Shown one piece after another: positions 17,601-28,105 of a stretch of 28,164 bases of DNA. Each line of letters opens with the position of its first letter. Position 1 is the stretch's first letter. The notes beneath the pieces were generated by a model. It ran no database searches. It was given only the letters and a program-made list of their open reading frames with translations, and was not told the origin of the DNA. The stretch is taken from NCBI GenBank assembly GCA_036897485.1, contig JAYMTF010000941.1, forward strand, positions 1-28,164. Direction: 5' to 3'. The position numbers and the translations under genes were made by a program. This DNA comes from Pelargonium nanum. Taxonomy: Eukaryota; Streptophyta; Magnoliopsida; Geraniales; Geraniaceae.

Positions 17601-20600
17601 ACACTAGCAATAATTGGTATGTACTTGCTGGCATAGGTCCTGATAGAATGACAAGAAAAATAAAATGGAGAAAATCAGAAGAAAATAATTTCAGTCAGAA
17701 TTTTAATCCTAATCCCATGACCATGACATAAGACACTATATAGAAAGTCTCTATTATCTAGGCACAACACATATTCCCAACATTAAGAAAAGAAATACAC
17801 AAAAAAAAAAAGGTAATGTAAATTCTGACAAATTCTAAAGTCCATACTATAACCAAACTACACCAAACCAAGAGGTTTTAAGTTTTAACTAAATAAATAA
17901 CTAAAATCACAAAATGGGAATTTAGGTACTTACGGGTCAAGAAGACTCAAACTTCTTCCACTCCAACCTTTTGTTGGGCTAGAAGCCACTAATGCCACAA
18001 GCACTGCTACCACAGCACAACACACTACCCTGAAAACAAAACAGTGAAATAGGTTGAAGGTCAGCAACTGGACCTGCCAGAATCATATTACTACCACTCA
18101 GGAAGTACAAATAGCATAGCTAATTAAAATAATTCGTGCACTGAACATGCGTTACATTTTCTTCTGTTTATCATCAGTATGTCTACTCTGTAAGATAGAG
18201 TTACCGCAACATAAAGGAGAAAGAGAAGATAAAGGAAACTTACACTCCAACAGTTACTACAAGTGCAACAGCTACTCGAAACATTTTTGGAGTCAGAATC
18301 CCTTTGATATAATGCACAAGAGCTACCACATGGATGATAATGAAAACCTACCAAGAACAAATAAATAGACAATCAGAAAGAAGAACTTTAGATATATAAC
18401 ATAGGATGGAGCATCAAACTATGTGACGGACCACTAGTTCCTAGAAAGAAAGGTAGCCTAATCTTCGGTAATCATGTAGGTTTAAACACTAGAAAACCAG
18501 TCTTTTGGCAATGTCAGTATCTACAAGCAATACTAAGAACATGTAGCTATGAACCAGCAACACTTGTAAATGTGGTGTCGGGAATAGCCATCAGCCCATC
18601 ACAATGTGAGTCTAGCCGGAGGGTTTGAGAATGACATATTTATTAATAAGAACATGTGGCATGCTGAGAACAATTACTATCTAAGCCATGCACAAGCATT
18701 CAAAGAGTGTCCAGATCCAGTAATCTGTAATCAGGAAACAGTACATATCAAAAAATAAAAGCTCACCAGAAATGATGCAAAATGTTCTGATGTCATGACT
18801 GCATTGAATCCAACAACAGGCACCAATGCAGCTAACAAGGTTCCCAAAACAACCTGCACAGAAAAAGACATAATTTTCATGACTTCGCACTCTGAAACAG
18901 GTTATAATGAAAAACAAACCTTACTTGGACATAATAGGTAAGAATAAATATTTATATACAGTATAGGCTAGGATAAAGACTTCATGAGTGCTGTAGACAC
19001 TTACAAGAGGAGCATATGCAATGTAGAGTCGAGAAGAATAGCGACCAGTTACAATGCACAGAAGTGCATGCATTGGAATAAGATTAATGATAAATGTGTA
19101 CCCTCCCCATGAGCAAACCTGAAAAACAATCATAAATCAGGAGACATAAATACGACAACAAGTACATCAGAATACAAACAGCATAACCAAACAAAGCCTA
19201 CCATGTAGAAGTATGCTAGAGCATTTAGAGTGGCATAAAAGAGGGATCCTGTGTTCAATGTCTGCATAAAAGATGTGGTAGAAGACAAAAAACAGTTATT
19301 TGAATATGTTGTGTAGAAGATTGCAACAAACAACTCACAAGCAAAAAAGCATTATACCTATCAACTTGCAAATAAACAAACAAACTGGTTACTCCTCAAA
19401 TAGAAATTTTGTAAGGCATAAACAAGATACACCACAAAGACTGAAAAGATCATACCAAATCTATTCAAAACCTAACCTTGATATAAAGATAGAAAGTGAA
19501 TATCAAAGCAAATATTGCCACAGCTTCATTATCATAACTGCCAGCCACAGACCGCGATATGTATGATGGAACCTGGAGACAAAGATAATAAGGAAAAGCT
19601 AATATTATGTGTTTGGTATGGGGAATTATATCAAACACTATAAGCATATCAGTATAGCACAATCATAAAGGTACAACAGGATACATGGAGAGTAATTTTC
19701 AGGTACAAATAGATGTGGCAACAAAGTTCACACTTGAATACATCTTTCTAACCAAACAAATGTAGTGACTAGTGAGTATATGAGATTTAACTTCCATCTT
19801 TTAAGTATTTCATTGTAGATCAAGCTATGGTATTAAGACACTTTTGACATCATACAGACAAAATGATAAAGCATATGGAATATGGATCAAAGTTTGAGAA
19901 GGGAATTTTTAGAGAACAATTTCCATTACTGCTGCTTAAAGTTTGTATTGTTCTAGTAAACTGAAAAACACATTAACTCAATTTACCATGGCCAAAAGAA
20001 CTGCAGCTGTAAGTCCAGCACCAGAACCCTTAACTTCCTGAAGAAGAGCAAATGAACATGATAAGAAAACTTGAGATAGTGACTGTAACATATAGCACGA
20101 AAACAAGTCAGAATTGAAACCTTAGTCAGAAGGTAAGTTGCCCATGAAGCAAAGGCAGAGAAGATAGGCGCAGTGAACACACAAACAGTTTCGACAGACA
20201 GAGGAATATTCAATGAATTTAGTAACCTGGCATCAAAGAATAATGACTCAAAAATCCGAGTCAACATAATGTACTGAGAAAGAAACCTTTACAAGAGCAG
20301 ATACATGTATTTGGCATAAAAAACAACTATAACACTAGCATCAAAATGTTCTATGAGCTCTAAAATACCCACCACCATAGGGTGCCAGCCGTCAATGTCA
20401 ATCCAGGATAAACAGTTCCACCAATCACACGACCTAGAGGATACCTTATGAAAAGTAAATTAAGCAGTCGCGTTAATAAGATACAGCATAAGTAACCAAG
20501 AATTTTGCTCCTAAATTCCTCAAACAGTCATAATAACATTTACCAGGTCCGATCATCAAACCAGTTCCAAAAATCATAGATCCCATTCTTGGTCAAAAAC

Positions 20601-22327
20601 TGAAACCAGCAAATACACTTGTCATCGTTAATCACTTTATAATATAACACAATAGTAAGAAACAATAAACAAACATTATATGTATACTGATAAAAACCAG
20701 ACACCAATCACTGTTGTGAAGTTGACATTGAGAATTTACTGTTTTGGTTCAAACTTTTGGAATTTAGACAGATAATGACATACTCTCTCCGTTCCAAAGC
20801 GAGTGTCTTTGTCACATGGACATGTGGTGTAACGAATCCAAGGGATATAACTAACTTGTTATAAGGATACTATTGGTAATTCATGCATAACTAATTTCCT
20901 AAAAAGGAAAGATGACACTCATTTTGTGATAAAAATGCAAGAGAAATAAGACTATTAATTTGGGACGGATGGAGTAATTAAATTTAATGATTTTTTTTAT
21001 CATCAAATTAGGTTCGAAATCGACACCTCACAATTGTGTGGATTCTATGATGCATTTAGTCATTCCAACTAATCCATAAGATGCATTTAGTAATTCCAAC
21101 TTCACCCCCAAAATAACACGTCCAATATAAAAAGCACTCTTTGACTTAAGTATTACCTCAATTGCAAGAAAATAAAATAAACTAATCCCACCTACAAACT
21201 AATATCAGCTCAAAGAACGAAATGTTTCGAATTCAATGTTCTTAGATGGCAGAAATAATAAAACAGTTGTCAATTTGCCATTTAAAAGCATAAGCATGAT
21301 ACTACATTTCAGATCCTCTGGCAGTCCTGTAGAATCAATAAATCGCAGTGCAAAAGGAATTAAAAAAAAAAAACAAGAAAAAAAAACAGGAATTTGCTTT
21401 AAAATAAATAAATTACTTCTCTGGTGCCAAAAAACAAAACAAACCTGAGTCACTCTGTAATTAAAGTAAGGATCGAATTCATGAATAACACTTTCATACT
21501 TGATAACCTGCAAATCAATCCATAAAACCATGAGCATGCCAACAAACACAAATAATACAAAGAGCTGTACATGCTTGAGGCTGCTGAGAAGTAGGCTACA
21601 AATTAATGCTTTAGCAGCAATTTGACTCAAGTCTATTTAAGATCTTCAATATAAAGAAACCATACTTAAAATCATAGAATTTAAACAGCTAAGCAGCATT
21701 TACAGCTATACACAAAATTTTCGTTTCTGATATTCATTTTTCCAAGCAACCAAACAGAAAATGTTCATTAAATTTGTGCACTTTGACTCAAGTCTACTTA
21801 AGCTTGTCAATCCAATACAATTAAAGAAACAAACACAGCTCTGTAAAATCCTCTTTGCTCATACACTCGAAAGTCGAAATCACACGTATAATCATTGAAT
21901 TTAAGCAACTAAGCAGCATTTACGCTAGAGGCAGCTAAACACAATTTTCATTTCTGCTCTTCATTTTTCCGAACAGCCAAACAGAAAATGTTCATGAAAT
22001 CGAGCTATACTATATAAACTGTAAACAGCACGAATAATCATAGAATTTACACAGCTAAGCATCATCTACGCTAGAGGCGGCTAAACACACAATTTTCGTT
22101 TCTGATCTTCATTTTCCGAGCAGCCAAACAAAAAATGTTGACTAAATTCGAGCAATGTCCAGAGATCGAAGTTGAAGAAGCTTTGAGATCGAAAATCTTA
22201 CCGAAAACAAACGGATCGAGAAAGCGAGGACACCGATCAGGACTAGGATGAAGAATGAGAGAACATTTCCGAAGGCGTTACGTAAAACCGCTGGTTCCGG
22301 TACAGTGGCGGTGTCTGAGGCCGCCAT
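14636..22327 (-). CDS. STT3A: STT3, catalytic subunit of oligosaccharyltransferase, 23 exons
   Basis: STT3 transfers the lipid-linked glycan to Asn-X-Ser/Thr in the ER. Exons in transcript order: 22202-22327, 21445-21507, 20544-20599, 20373-20444, 20121-20226, 19987-20037, 19477-19572, 19202-19261, 19005-19118, 18767-18853, 18244-18347, 17934-18029, 17519-17639, 17333-17413, 17123-17248, 16781-17017, 16503-16646, 15917-16103, 15735-15832, 15538-15617, 15357-15444, 14979-15068, 14636-14695. All phases agree, giving 780 codons plus TGA. Active-site motifs are intact: [10 protein letters not shown] (Asp54), [10 protein letters not shown] (172-174), SVSE (356-359) and WWDYGYQ (584-590). Sequons NRT, NNT and NNT follow at 596-609. 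The multi-membrane N-terminal part leads to a charged Lys/Glu linker (about 460-510), one more membrane segment ([20 protein letters not shown]) and the luminal domain. The C-terminus KKNPWQ and the 780-residue length favour STT3A over the shorter STT3B; this paralog call rests on remembered family lengths. Confidence 0.93.
14732..14924. mobile_element. hAT-like non-autonomous element in STT3 intron 22
   Basis: The 193-bp insert is flanked by CTAAATGT (14724-14731) and TTAAATGT (14925-14932), an 8-bp target duplication with one mismatch. The ends GGAGCTGGTAATTC and TTGTCAACTCTAGC form imperfect inverted repeats. The interior is rich in AACCCGACCC and GGGTTCGGG words. An 8-bp duplication is typical of hAT transposons. 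It explains the same words elsewhere in the window as older family members. Confidence 0.65.
16201..16283 (-). mobile_element. Rearranged copy of the GTTTGGATTA MITE in an STT3 intron
   Basis: Read on the minus strand it starts GTTAGTGTTTGGATTA and continues GGAATGGGGATCAAGAATG. This matches GGTAGCGTTTGGATTA and GGAATGGGAATCAAGAA of the element at 11026-11164. The far end carries another TGTTTGGATTAT in direct rather than inverted orientation, so the copy is truncated or joined to a second element. It lies in the intron between exons 17 and 18. Confidence 0.55.
17018..17122 (-). other. STT3 intron 15: 105 nt, in frame, stop-free
   Basis: The intron begins GTTAATG after CAA and ends AATTAAG before GCAGGAGAAGG. 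It is exactly 35 codons long, in phase 0, and has no stop in the STT3 frame. If retained it would encode a mostly hydrophobic insert (starting [20 protein letters not shown]) in the linker before the last membrane segment. I call it an intron because the segment is unlike the hydrophilic linker expected there and both splice sites are plausible. The donor (CAA, then GTTAAT) is weak. Confidence 0.7.
20781..20976. mobile_element. Stowaway-type MITE (Tc1/mariner) in STT3 intron 2
   Basis: The ends are TACTCTCTCCGTTCCAAA and TTTGGGACGGATGGAGTA. The inverted repeats match the Stowaway consensus CTCCCTCCGTCCCAAA at most positions and are bounded by the expected TA duplication. The interior has no ORF. 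The element is about 192 bp without the TA pairs. Confidence 0.88.
21670..22150 (-). repeat. Three diverged tandem copies inside STT3 intron 1
   Basis: The phrase CAGCTAAGCAGCATTTACGC or a variant occurs at about 21686, 21907 and 22051. Each is followed by GGCAGCTAAACAC-type sequence, TTTTCGTTTCTGATCTTCAT and CCAAACAGAAAATGTTCAT. A smaller pair, TTTGACTCAAGTCTACTTAAG, lies at about 21623 and 21782. Successive internal duplication of the intron is the simplest reading. Confidence 0.75.
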
Positions 22328-23355
22328 GGACGGCCAAATCAAGCTCGATTCGTCTGTTCTGTGAACTGTGAGTGAGGGTTTCTGGCGTTGCTGTGACTGA
22401 AGACTGAAGAGAAGACGAGAGAAAAGAGACGACTTTGTTATTGTAGTCTTGTAGCAAGCAGAGCAGGGATTTGTGAGAAACAACGAAAATGCCATCTGAT
22501 ATGGAATGACGAAAATAACCCTGGATTCAGGGGTTGTGCATGAAATGACAAAAATACCCATTAAATTGGCCCACACCAAGTCCCGAACTCCTCTGACGTC
22601 TCTCACAGCACCTTCAAATCGTTAATAGGCGTCCGTATGAGCAGGAGCATAAGCAACCCGGTTGTCTTTACTGTACACGTGCCTTGACACAACTTGGTGG
22701 TCTCCGTTAAACATGTATTGCATATACATAATGAGCTCGCTACGAGAGTGTCAACTAGTGCCCACCTTGTTATCAAGATTATGCATTGTGACGGATTTGT
22801 ATCACACTCCGCTTTATGTCATCCTTCATCTAAAGTACGATCAAGCTCACGTTTGACGGTATGCAAATCAACAACTATAATGCTACACTTATTAAAAACC
22901 AAATATGTCCATTAGTAGCTTACAATCGCTCATTTAAATGATAACTCCTTTAAGATGTCGTTTGATACTCTCCCAATAAATATATTCAATTTGGTCTAAT
23001 TTAACCTTCAAACTCTCCAGTTGACCGAGGACACTTATAAATAGTTGATTGTCTATCTTGTTTGTTATCGAGACATCAATCAAAGAACAAGAGTTGAAAA
23101 AACACTATTACTTGTTGAAATGCACTTCTAACATGATCAACAAAAATATGGTTGTTTAGTCGAAAACAACCTTGTATGACATTGTCTCCAAAGCAATCGA
23201 GTAGTAATTCAAAATTTCATATATAGACCATAAAGTTTTGTTATGCCACAGCATAGAAATAAATAAATAAACATAAATACTCACATTATTTTTTTTTTTT
23301 GTTATTTGCATTTTTCAATCCAAATCAGATGTTCATTTACAAAAACTACTACTCA
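22328..23355. other. STT3 5' leader/promoter and intergenic spacer
   Basis: The STT3 leader probably extends to about 22450. GGCCCA at 22568-22573 is a single site II-like word. 22620-23300 contains no recognisable gene or repeat family; the small ORFs have no family features. A T-tract lies at 23288-23301. Confidence 0.45.
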
Positions 23356-23455
23356 AGCCCAATTTTGGGCCCAATCTTAATGGGCCAAAGGCCCAACCAA
23401 ACCAAAAGGCCGAAAAGCCCTCCAAGAGCCGACCTGCTTCATTTATATATAAATA
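23356..23455 (+). promoter_or_regulatory. SKIP promoter: site II cluster and TATA box
   Basis: Repeated site II-type words bound by TCP factors are packed into about 45 bp: AGCCCA, TGGGCCC, ATGGGCC and AGGCCCA at 23356-23396, with AAGCCC nearby. TTTATATATAAAT follows at 23442-23454. Such clusters are typical of plant housekeeping genes. Transcription should start near 23480, upstream of a 5'UTR exon ending at 23573. Confidence 0.6.
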
Positions 23456-23573
23456 TCTGCGACTTCGCAGAACTTGTTTTTTCTTTCCAATCTCAGTTTC
23501 GAACAATCCTTCTCCTTCCAAATACCAGAGACCTCTCCGACGACGCAGTTCGAGAAACACAAATCCATAGCTG

Positions 23574-24733
23574 GTGAGTAATTTCAAAATATTTTCAGTA
23601 TTGTTTTTTAGATTTTGAGGTTTCAATTTCGCGAAGAATCGCAGACTTTACACGTTTTTTAGTGCTAGGGTTTTGAATTTTTGGAATGGGGTTTTGATTC
23701 GGATTTTTATTGAGATCTGTTTGTTTTGAATTTACTTTTTTTTTGCTTATGCTGTTTTGAATTGAGATTTGATTGTAGTTGGTTCTGTGTTTAGCTCAGT
23801 TTTGTTGATTCGCTGATTGTGTCTGTTGGTGAAGGACCAATCTGATGTTTATCTGTTCATCGAAGCTCTATTTTGATACAGTGATGTTGATTTTGTTTTA
23901 TCTAGCCTAAAACGAGGGAAAGGGAGTGACAAATTTCAATTAGGTTGTGTTTGTTCCCAGTTGTGTGGAATTGTTTATTATGTTTGTTAGAGAAGGAGCA
24001 ATTTGATGCTTACACGAGTATGAACACTCTAGTTTGTGTTTAGTACAAATATCTTGATTTTGTTTTATTTAGCATAAACAGGAGTGATGATTTTCAATTA
24101 GATAGTGTTTGTTTTCAGTTTGGTTGAATTGTTTATTGTGTTTTTAGTTGAAGGATCAATCCGATGTTTATATGTTTATGAACACTCCTTATTGATAAGG
24201 AGATCTTGATTTTGTTTAATTTAGCATAAAACGGGAGTGATAATTTTCAATTGTATCGTGTTCGTTCTCAGTTTGGTTGATTGGTTGATTGTGTTTGTTG
24301 GAGCAACTCATCAACATTTTTTCTAATATAAAGATCTTGGTTTTGTTTAATTTAACATAAAACAGGAGTGATAATTTTCGATTAGATTGTGGTTGTTCTC
24401 TGTTTGGTTGATTTGTGTATGATCTTTGTTGGAGAATGAGCAATATGATGTTTACTTGATTGGGAACACTCTAGTTTGATACAAATATCTTGATTTTGTT
24501 TTATTTAGCTTAAAACGGGAGTGATAATTTTCAATTAGATTGCATTTATTCTCTGTTTGGTTGAATTGTTTTTAGTGTCTGTTGGAGAAGGAGCATTTTG
24601 ATGTTCTGATGTTTAACTGATTCTAAACACTATCTGGATACAAATATCATGATTTTGTTTTGTATTTTCAATTATGTTGTGCTTGTTCTCAGATTGATAT
24701 TGATTTTGCTTATGAATTTTTGTCCACTGGCAG
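23574..24733 (+). other. Long 5'UTR intron of SKIP, made largely of a tandem repeat
   Basis: The donor CTG, GTGAGT at 23574 and the acceptor CAG ending at 24733 (alternatively TAG ending at 24741) define a roughly 1.16-kb intron just upstream of the ATG. From about 23880 to 24700 it holds six diverged copies of a 131-167 bp unit. The phrase TTGATTTTGTTTTATTTAGC starts at about 23887, 24054, 24206, 24337, 24490 and 24650. Each full copy continues with AAACGGGAGTGATAATTTTC, AATTAGATTG and CAGTTTGGTTGATTG-type words. A long leader intron near the promoter is a common enhancer of expression in plants; that role is inferred. Confidence 0.75.
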
Positions 24734-24780
24734 TTTTGTAGATTCGTAAGGGTAGGCTGATTGTTGGACAGAGCTTCACC

Positions 24781-26595
24781 ATGGCAGCGTTGAGGGACCT
24801 CCTTCCTCCAGCCAAGACAACCTCGACAACTTACTATGATCACTCCAATGACACGTGGTTCAAGCAGCGTTTCAGTACATCAGCTGAAGCAGAAAAAGCT
24901 GCATCGTTCAAGCCCAATCCGGTGCCGCCTTATCTTAAGCGTGCAGGTTTTATTCCTCGGAAGGTGGAGGATTTTGGGGATGGGGGTGCCTTTCCCGAAA
25001 TACATATAGCTCAGTATCCTCTTGACATGGGTAGGGACAGATCTGCAAAGCCTGGAACGAAGATTCTGCCGGTGACTGTTGATGCTCATGGCAATGTGGC
25101 TTATGATGCCATTGTGAAACTGAACGAGAATTCCAAGAAGATTGTTTATTCCCAACATAAGGATCTTGTTCCCAAGATTCTTCGGGACGAGGAGGAAGAG
25201 GAAGACGAGGACGAGGAGTTACAGAAACAGATTGAGGAGACGACAGAGGAAACTAAGAATGCATTGGAAAAGATTGTGAATGTTAGGTTGAGTGCAGCTC
25301 AGCCAAAAAATGTAACTAAGCAGTCATCGGATTCTAAGTTCATCAAGTATAAGCCGTCACAACAATCAGCCGCCTTTAATTCGGGTGCGAAGGAAAGGAT
25401 TATTAGAATGGTGGAAATGCCTGTGGACCCACTCGACCCGCCAAAGTTCAAGCACAAGAGAGTCCCTAAAGCGTCTGGTTCCCCGCCGGTTCCAATTATG
25501 CATTCCCCTCCACGTCCAGTGACTGTGAAAGACCAGCAAGATTGGAAGATCCCACCGTGCATTTCGAATTGGAAAAACCCGAAAGGGTACACTATCCCAC
25601 TTGACAAACGTCTCGCAGCTGACGGGAGAGGTCTGCAAGAGGTTCAGATAAATGATAATTTTGCAAAGCTTTCGGAGGCTCTTTACGTTGCGGAGCAGAA
25701 GGCCAGAGAAGCTGTCGCAATGAGATCAAAGGTTCAAAAAGAGATGATGATGAAGGAGAAGGAAAGGAAAGAGCAAGAATTGCGGGCTTTAGCTCAAAGA
25801 GCTCGTTCTGAGAGAACTGGTGCAGCACCACCACCAGCTATGCCCATGCATTCTGAGAAGAGCATGGTCGATGATGACATGAGAGGGGACCACGAGCGTG
25901 TGAGGGAGAGAGAGAAGGATATGCCAAAGGAGACAAGAGAGGAAAGGGAGGAGCGAATACAGAGAGAGAAAATCCGCGAAGAGCGGCGTCGAGAGAGGGA
26001 GAGGGAGAGAAGATTAGAGGCTAAAGATGTTGCGATGGGGAAAAAGAGTAAGATCACAAGAGATAGAGATCGTGACATTAGTGAAAAGGTTGCTCTCGGC
26101 ATGGCTTCCGCTGGAGCGGGAAGAGGAGGAGAGGTTATGTACGATCAAAGATTGTTCAACCAAGAGAAAGGAATGGACTCCGGGTTTGCAACAGACGATC
26201 AATACAACGTCTACGACAAAGGGCTCTTCACAGCTCAGCCTACGCTTTCAACACTGTACAGGCCCAAGAAGGATACTGATGCTGAAATGTACGGTGGAGC
26301 CGAAGAGCAGTATGATAAGATCCTGAAGACCGATCGCTTCAAGCCCGACAAGGCATTTGCTGGTACCTCAGAGAAGGCAGGTCCAAGAGACAGACCAGTT
26401 GAGTTCGAGAAGGAAGCAGAAGAAGCCGATCCATTCGGTTTGGATCAGTTTTTGACAGAGGTGAAGAAGGGCAAGAAGGCCATGGAAAAAGTTGGCAGCG
26501 GCGGCACAATGAGAGCGAGTGGCGGGTCTTCCATGCGCGATGGACACGATGGAGGATCTGGTAGAACTAGAATTGGGTTCGAGAGGGGGCGATAA
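24781..26595 (+). CDS. SKIP: SNW/SKI-interacting protein (SKIP), spliceosome and transcription cofactor
   Basis: The 604-residue protein is the plant SNW-domain factor SKIP (yeast Prp45, human SNW1). In plants it works in the spliceosome and with the Paf1 complex and affects clock and flowering genes. The N-terminus MAALRDLLPPAK is followed by an acidic run DEEEEEDEDEE (about 137-148). The SNW domain spans about 185-345, with PPCISNWKNPKGYTIPLDKR; the defining SNWKN is at 262-266. A Glu/Arg-rich charged helix region (REEREERIQREKIREERRRE, about 380-425) follows. Then come the conserved MYDQRLFNQEKGMDSGF, YNVYDKGLF and DPFGLDQFL. The tail is Gly/Arg-rich (GRTRIGFERGR). The coding region is one uninterrupted exon behind a leader intron. 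The first ATG lies in the strong context ACCATGGC. The protein is expected to be nuclear. Confidence 0.96.
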   Translation: MAALRDLLPPAKTTSTTYYDHSNDTWFKQRFSTSAEAEKAASFKPNPVPPYLKRAGFIPRKVEDFGDGGAFPEIHIAQYPLDMGRDRSAKPGTKILPVTVDAHGNVAYDAIVKLNENSKKIVYSQHKDLVPKILRDEEEEEDEDEELQKQIEETTEETKNALEKIVNVRLSAAQPKNVTKQSSDSKFIKYKPSQQSAAFNSGAKERIIRMVEMPVDPLDPPKFKHKRVPKASGSPPVPIMHSPPRPVTVKDQQDWKIPPCISNWKNPKGYTIPLDKRLAADGRGLQEVQINDNFAKLSEALYVAEQKAREAVAMRSKVQKEMMMKEKERKEQELRALAQRARSERTGAAPPPAMPMHSEKSMVDDDMRGDHERVREREKDMPKETREEREERIQREKIREERRRERERERRLEAKDVAMGKKSKITRDRDRDISEKVALGMASAGAGRGGEVMYDQRLFNQEKGMDSGFATDDQYNVYDKGLFTAQPTLSTLYRPKKDTDAEMYGGAEEQYDKILKTDRFKPDKAFAGTSEKAGPRDRPVEFEKEAEEADPFGLDQFLTEVKKGKKAMEKVGSGGTMRASGGSSMRDGHDGGSGRTRIGFERGR

Positions 26596-27029
26596 GCGAT
26601 AAGCTCGCGCTTTGTTAGGTTTGTCTTCTCTTTACTGCTTCGTGTTTTTGTACTTGTATTTGCTACCTTATCAGGTTTTCATTTTCCCGAGACGATTTTG
26701 TACTATGCTGTTTTGATTTGATGAAGGTTATGCTATCTTCTGTGTGAAGATGCTGTGTTGTGTTCTCTTCCATGCCCAGAATCCCGATCTGCACTGTTTC
26801 TTAAGAACTTGCTTATATATATATGTATGTATGTGTGTATGTATATGTTGCTTAACCTATAGAGCAGTATTGTGAGAACAACCAAGTTTCTCTACTTTTT
26901 ATTCTTTTCGAATCAGGAATTGAAGTGTACTTTTATTTAATTAATACTGTAAAATTTACAGTACAGTTTCCATCATGGAGGCTTAGAGTTGGCGCTTCGT
27001 GCGTGAATGTGTTCCTAATCGTTCGTTTT
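26596..27029. other. SKIP 3' UTR and spacer with a TA/TG microsatellite
   Basis: The T-rich sequence after the stop is the likely 3' UTR. 26813-26848 is a simple repeat of TA and TATG units. No gene is seen. Confidence 0.5.
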
Positions 27030-27260
27030 GTATTGAATGTTGATTGTGTGATATATGGCTCAGCATGACATGACCGTGACGTTGATTGTGTGATGTATAA
27101 CCCAACGTGAGCATTACGTGTTCTGATGTATTGAATGTTAATAGTGTATGTGGCCTATATATTGAATGTTGATAATGTGTCGTACGATCTAGCATGAGCA
27201 TGATGTGTTCGTGTTTCGAATGTTGGATCGTGTGTTATATGAGCCAGGCATGACACGGTT
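27030..27260. repeat. Short tandem-like array of GAATGTTGATTGTGTG units
   Basis: GAATGTTGATTGTGTG and variants start at about 27036, 27079, 27133, 27164 and 27219, with AGCATGAGCATGA / GTGTTCGTG words between them. Spacing is irregular (31-55 bp). The words relate it to the CGTGTTCG-type dispersed repeats at 760-950 and 11840-11995. The ORF on the minus strand is a by-product. Confidence 0.5.
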
Positions 27261-28000
27261 TAACACATTTTTCAATAGGAATGATCTTTTCTTGGATTAA
27301 TTTATAAATATAATTATAATTTAGTGTTTGTTGAATGTGCTACGACATCGCCACCAATACAAATTTGTACAAATACTTTAAAAAGTTTAAATCCTAAAGA
27401 GCTTACCGTTTGCAAAAGATTTGCTCGCTATTATATACTACATGAAAATTTATGGAAAATCATATGTATTATCACAACTATTATGTGCAATTTTGCCTCT
27501 TAACAAAATTGTATAATTGAGAGATATGCTCGTTATTTTAATTATTCAATTTCAAGGTTGTTGAGAAAATTAAAACTGACATAATCAATCTAATTTGACT
27601 GCACCGTTATGAATTAAATTAGTTAAAAAAAAAGAGTTGGGAATCAAATTTGAACAATATAAAAAATTGAAGGACCAAATTAGATTAAAAAAATTTGGGT
27701 AGTACCGATTTGAAACAAGATGAATAGTTAGAGGACTAAAATGTAACATTTTCAAATAAATAAAATAAAAATAATATTTAATATTTTTGGTTCGGTCCGG
27801 TTCGGTTCAGAATTTGAATACCACTGCCCGAATGATACTGCCACGTGGACGCATCTCGCTCGTCCACTGTCTCGCTTGTCTCGTGTTTACTTGAAATCGG
27901 GGACAATCAGGTGCAGCCTGTTTTTTGAACCTAAAAAAAGCCCCAAATAAACCACACCATCTCTCTCTCTCAGTGAATCGGAGAAGAAGAAGAAGCAGCC
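27261..28000. other. AT-rich spacer and promoter/leader of the CDC27 gene
   Basis: 27261-27780 is AT-rich with AGGACCAAATTAG and AGGACTAAAATG words common in plant retroelement debris; no element can be delimited. 27788-27808 has GGTTCGGTCCGGTTCGG repeats. GCCACGTGGACG at 27840-27851 contains a CACGTG G-box. A CT run at 27959-27971 and GAAGAAGAAGAAG at 27982-27994 precede the ATG at 28001, consistent with a plant 5' leader. Confidence 0.45.
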
Positions 28001-28105
28001 ATGGAAGCAATACTCACAGACTGTGTCCAGAACAGTCTCCGCCATTTCATGTACCGTAACGCCATTTTCATGTGCGAACGTCTCTGCGCCGAGTTCCCCT
28101 CCGAG
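28001..28105 (+). CDS. CDC27B: Exon 1 of APC3/CDC27 (HOBBIT-type), partial gene
   Basis: The 35 codons start MEAILTDCVQNSLRHFMYRN and continue AIFMCERLCAEFPSE. They closely match the N-terminus of plant CDC27b/HOBBIT, a TPR scaffold subunit of the anaphase-promoting complex, the ubiquitin ligase that drives mitotic exit. The exon ends in phase 0 at GAG (28103-28105), followed by a GTAGCT donor. This is the position where the family continues with VNLQLLA in the first TPR. The rest of the gene lies beyond the window. The choice of the b paralog over CDC27a rests on MEA..DCV..SLRHF and CERLCAEFPSE, from memory of the family. Confidence 0.85.

Noticed and set aside
26983-27201. 72-codon His/Thr-rich minus ORF
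   Set aside because: It is produced by the GAATGTTGATTGTGTG repeat array and is not a gene.
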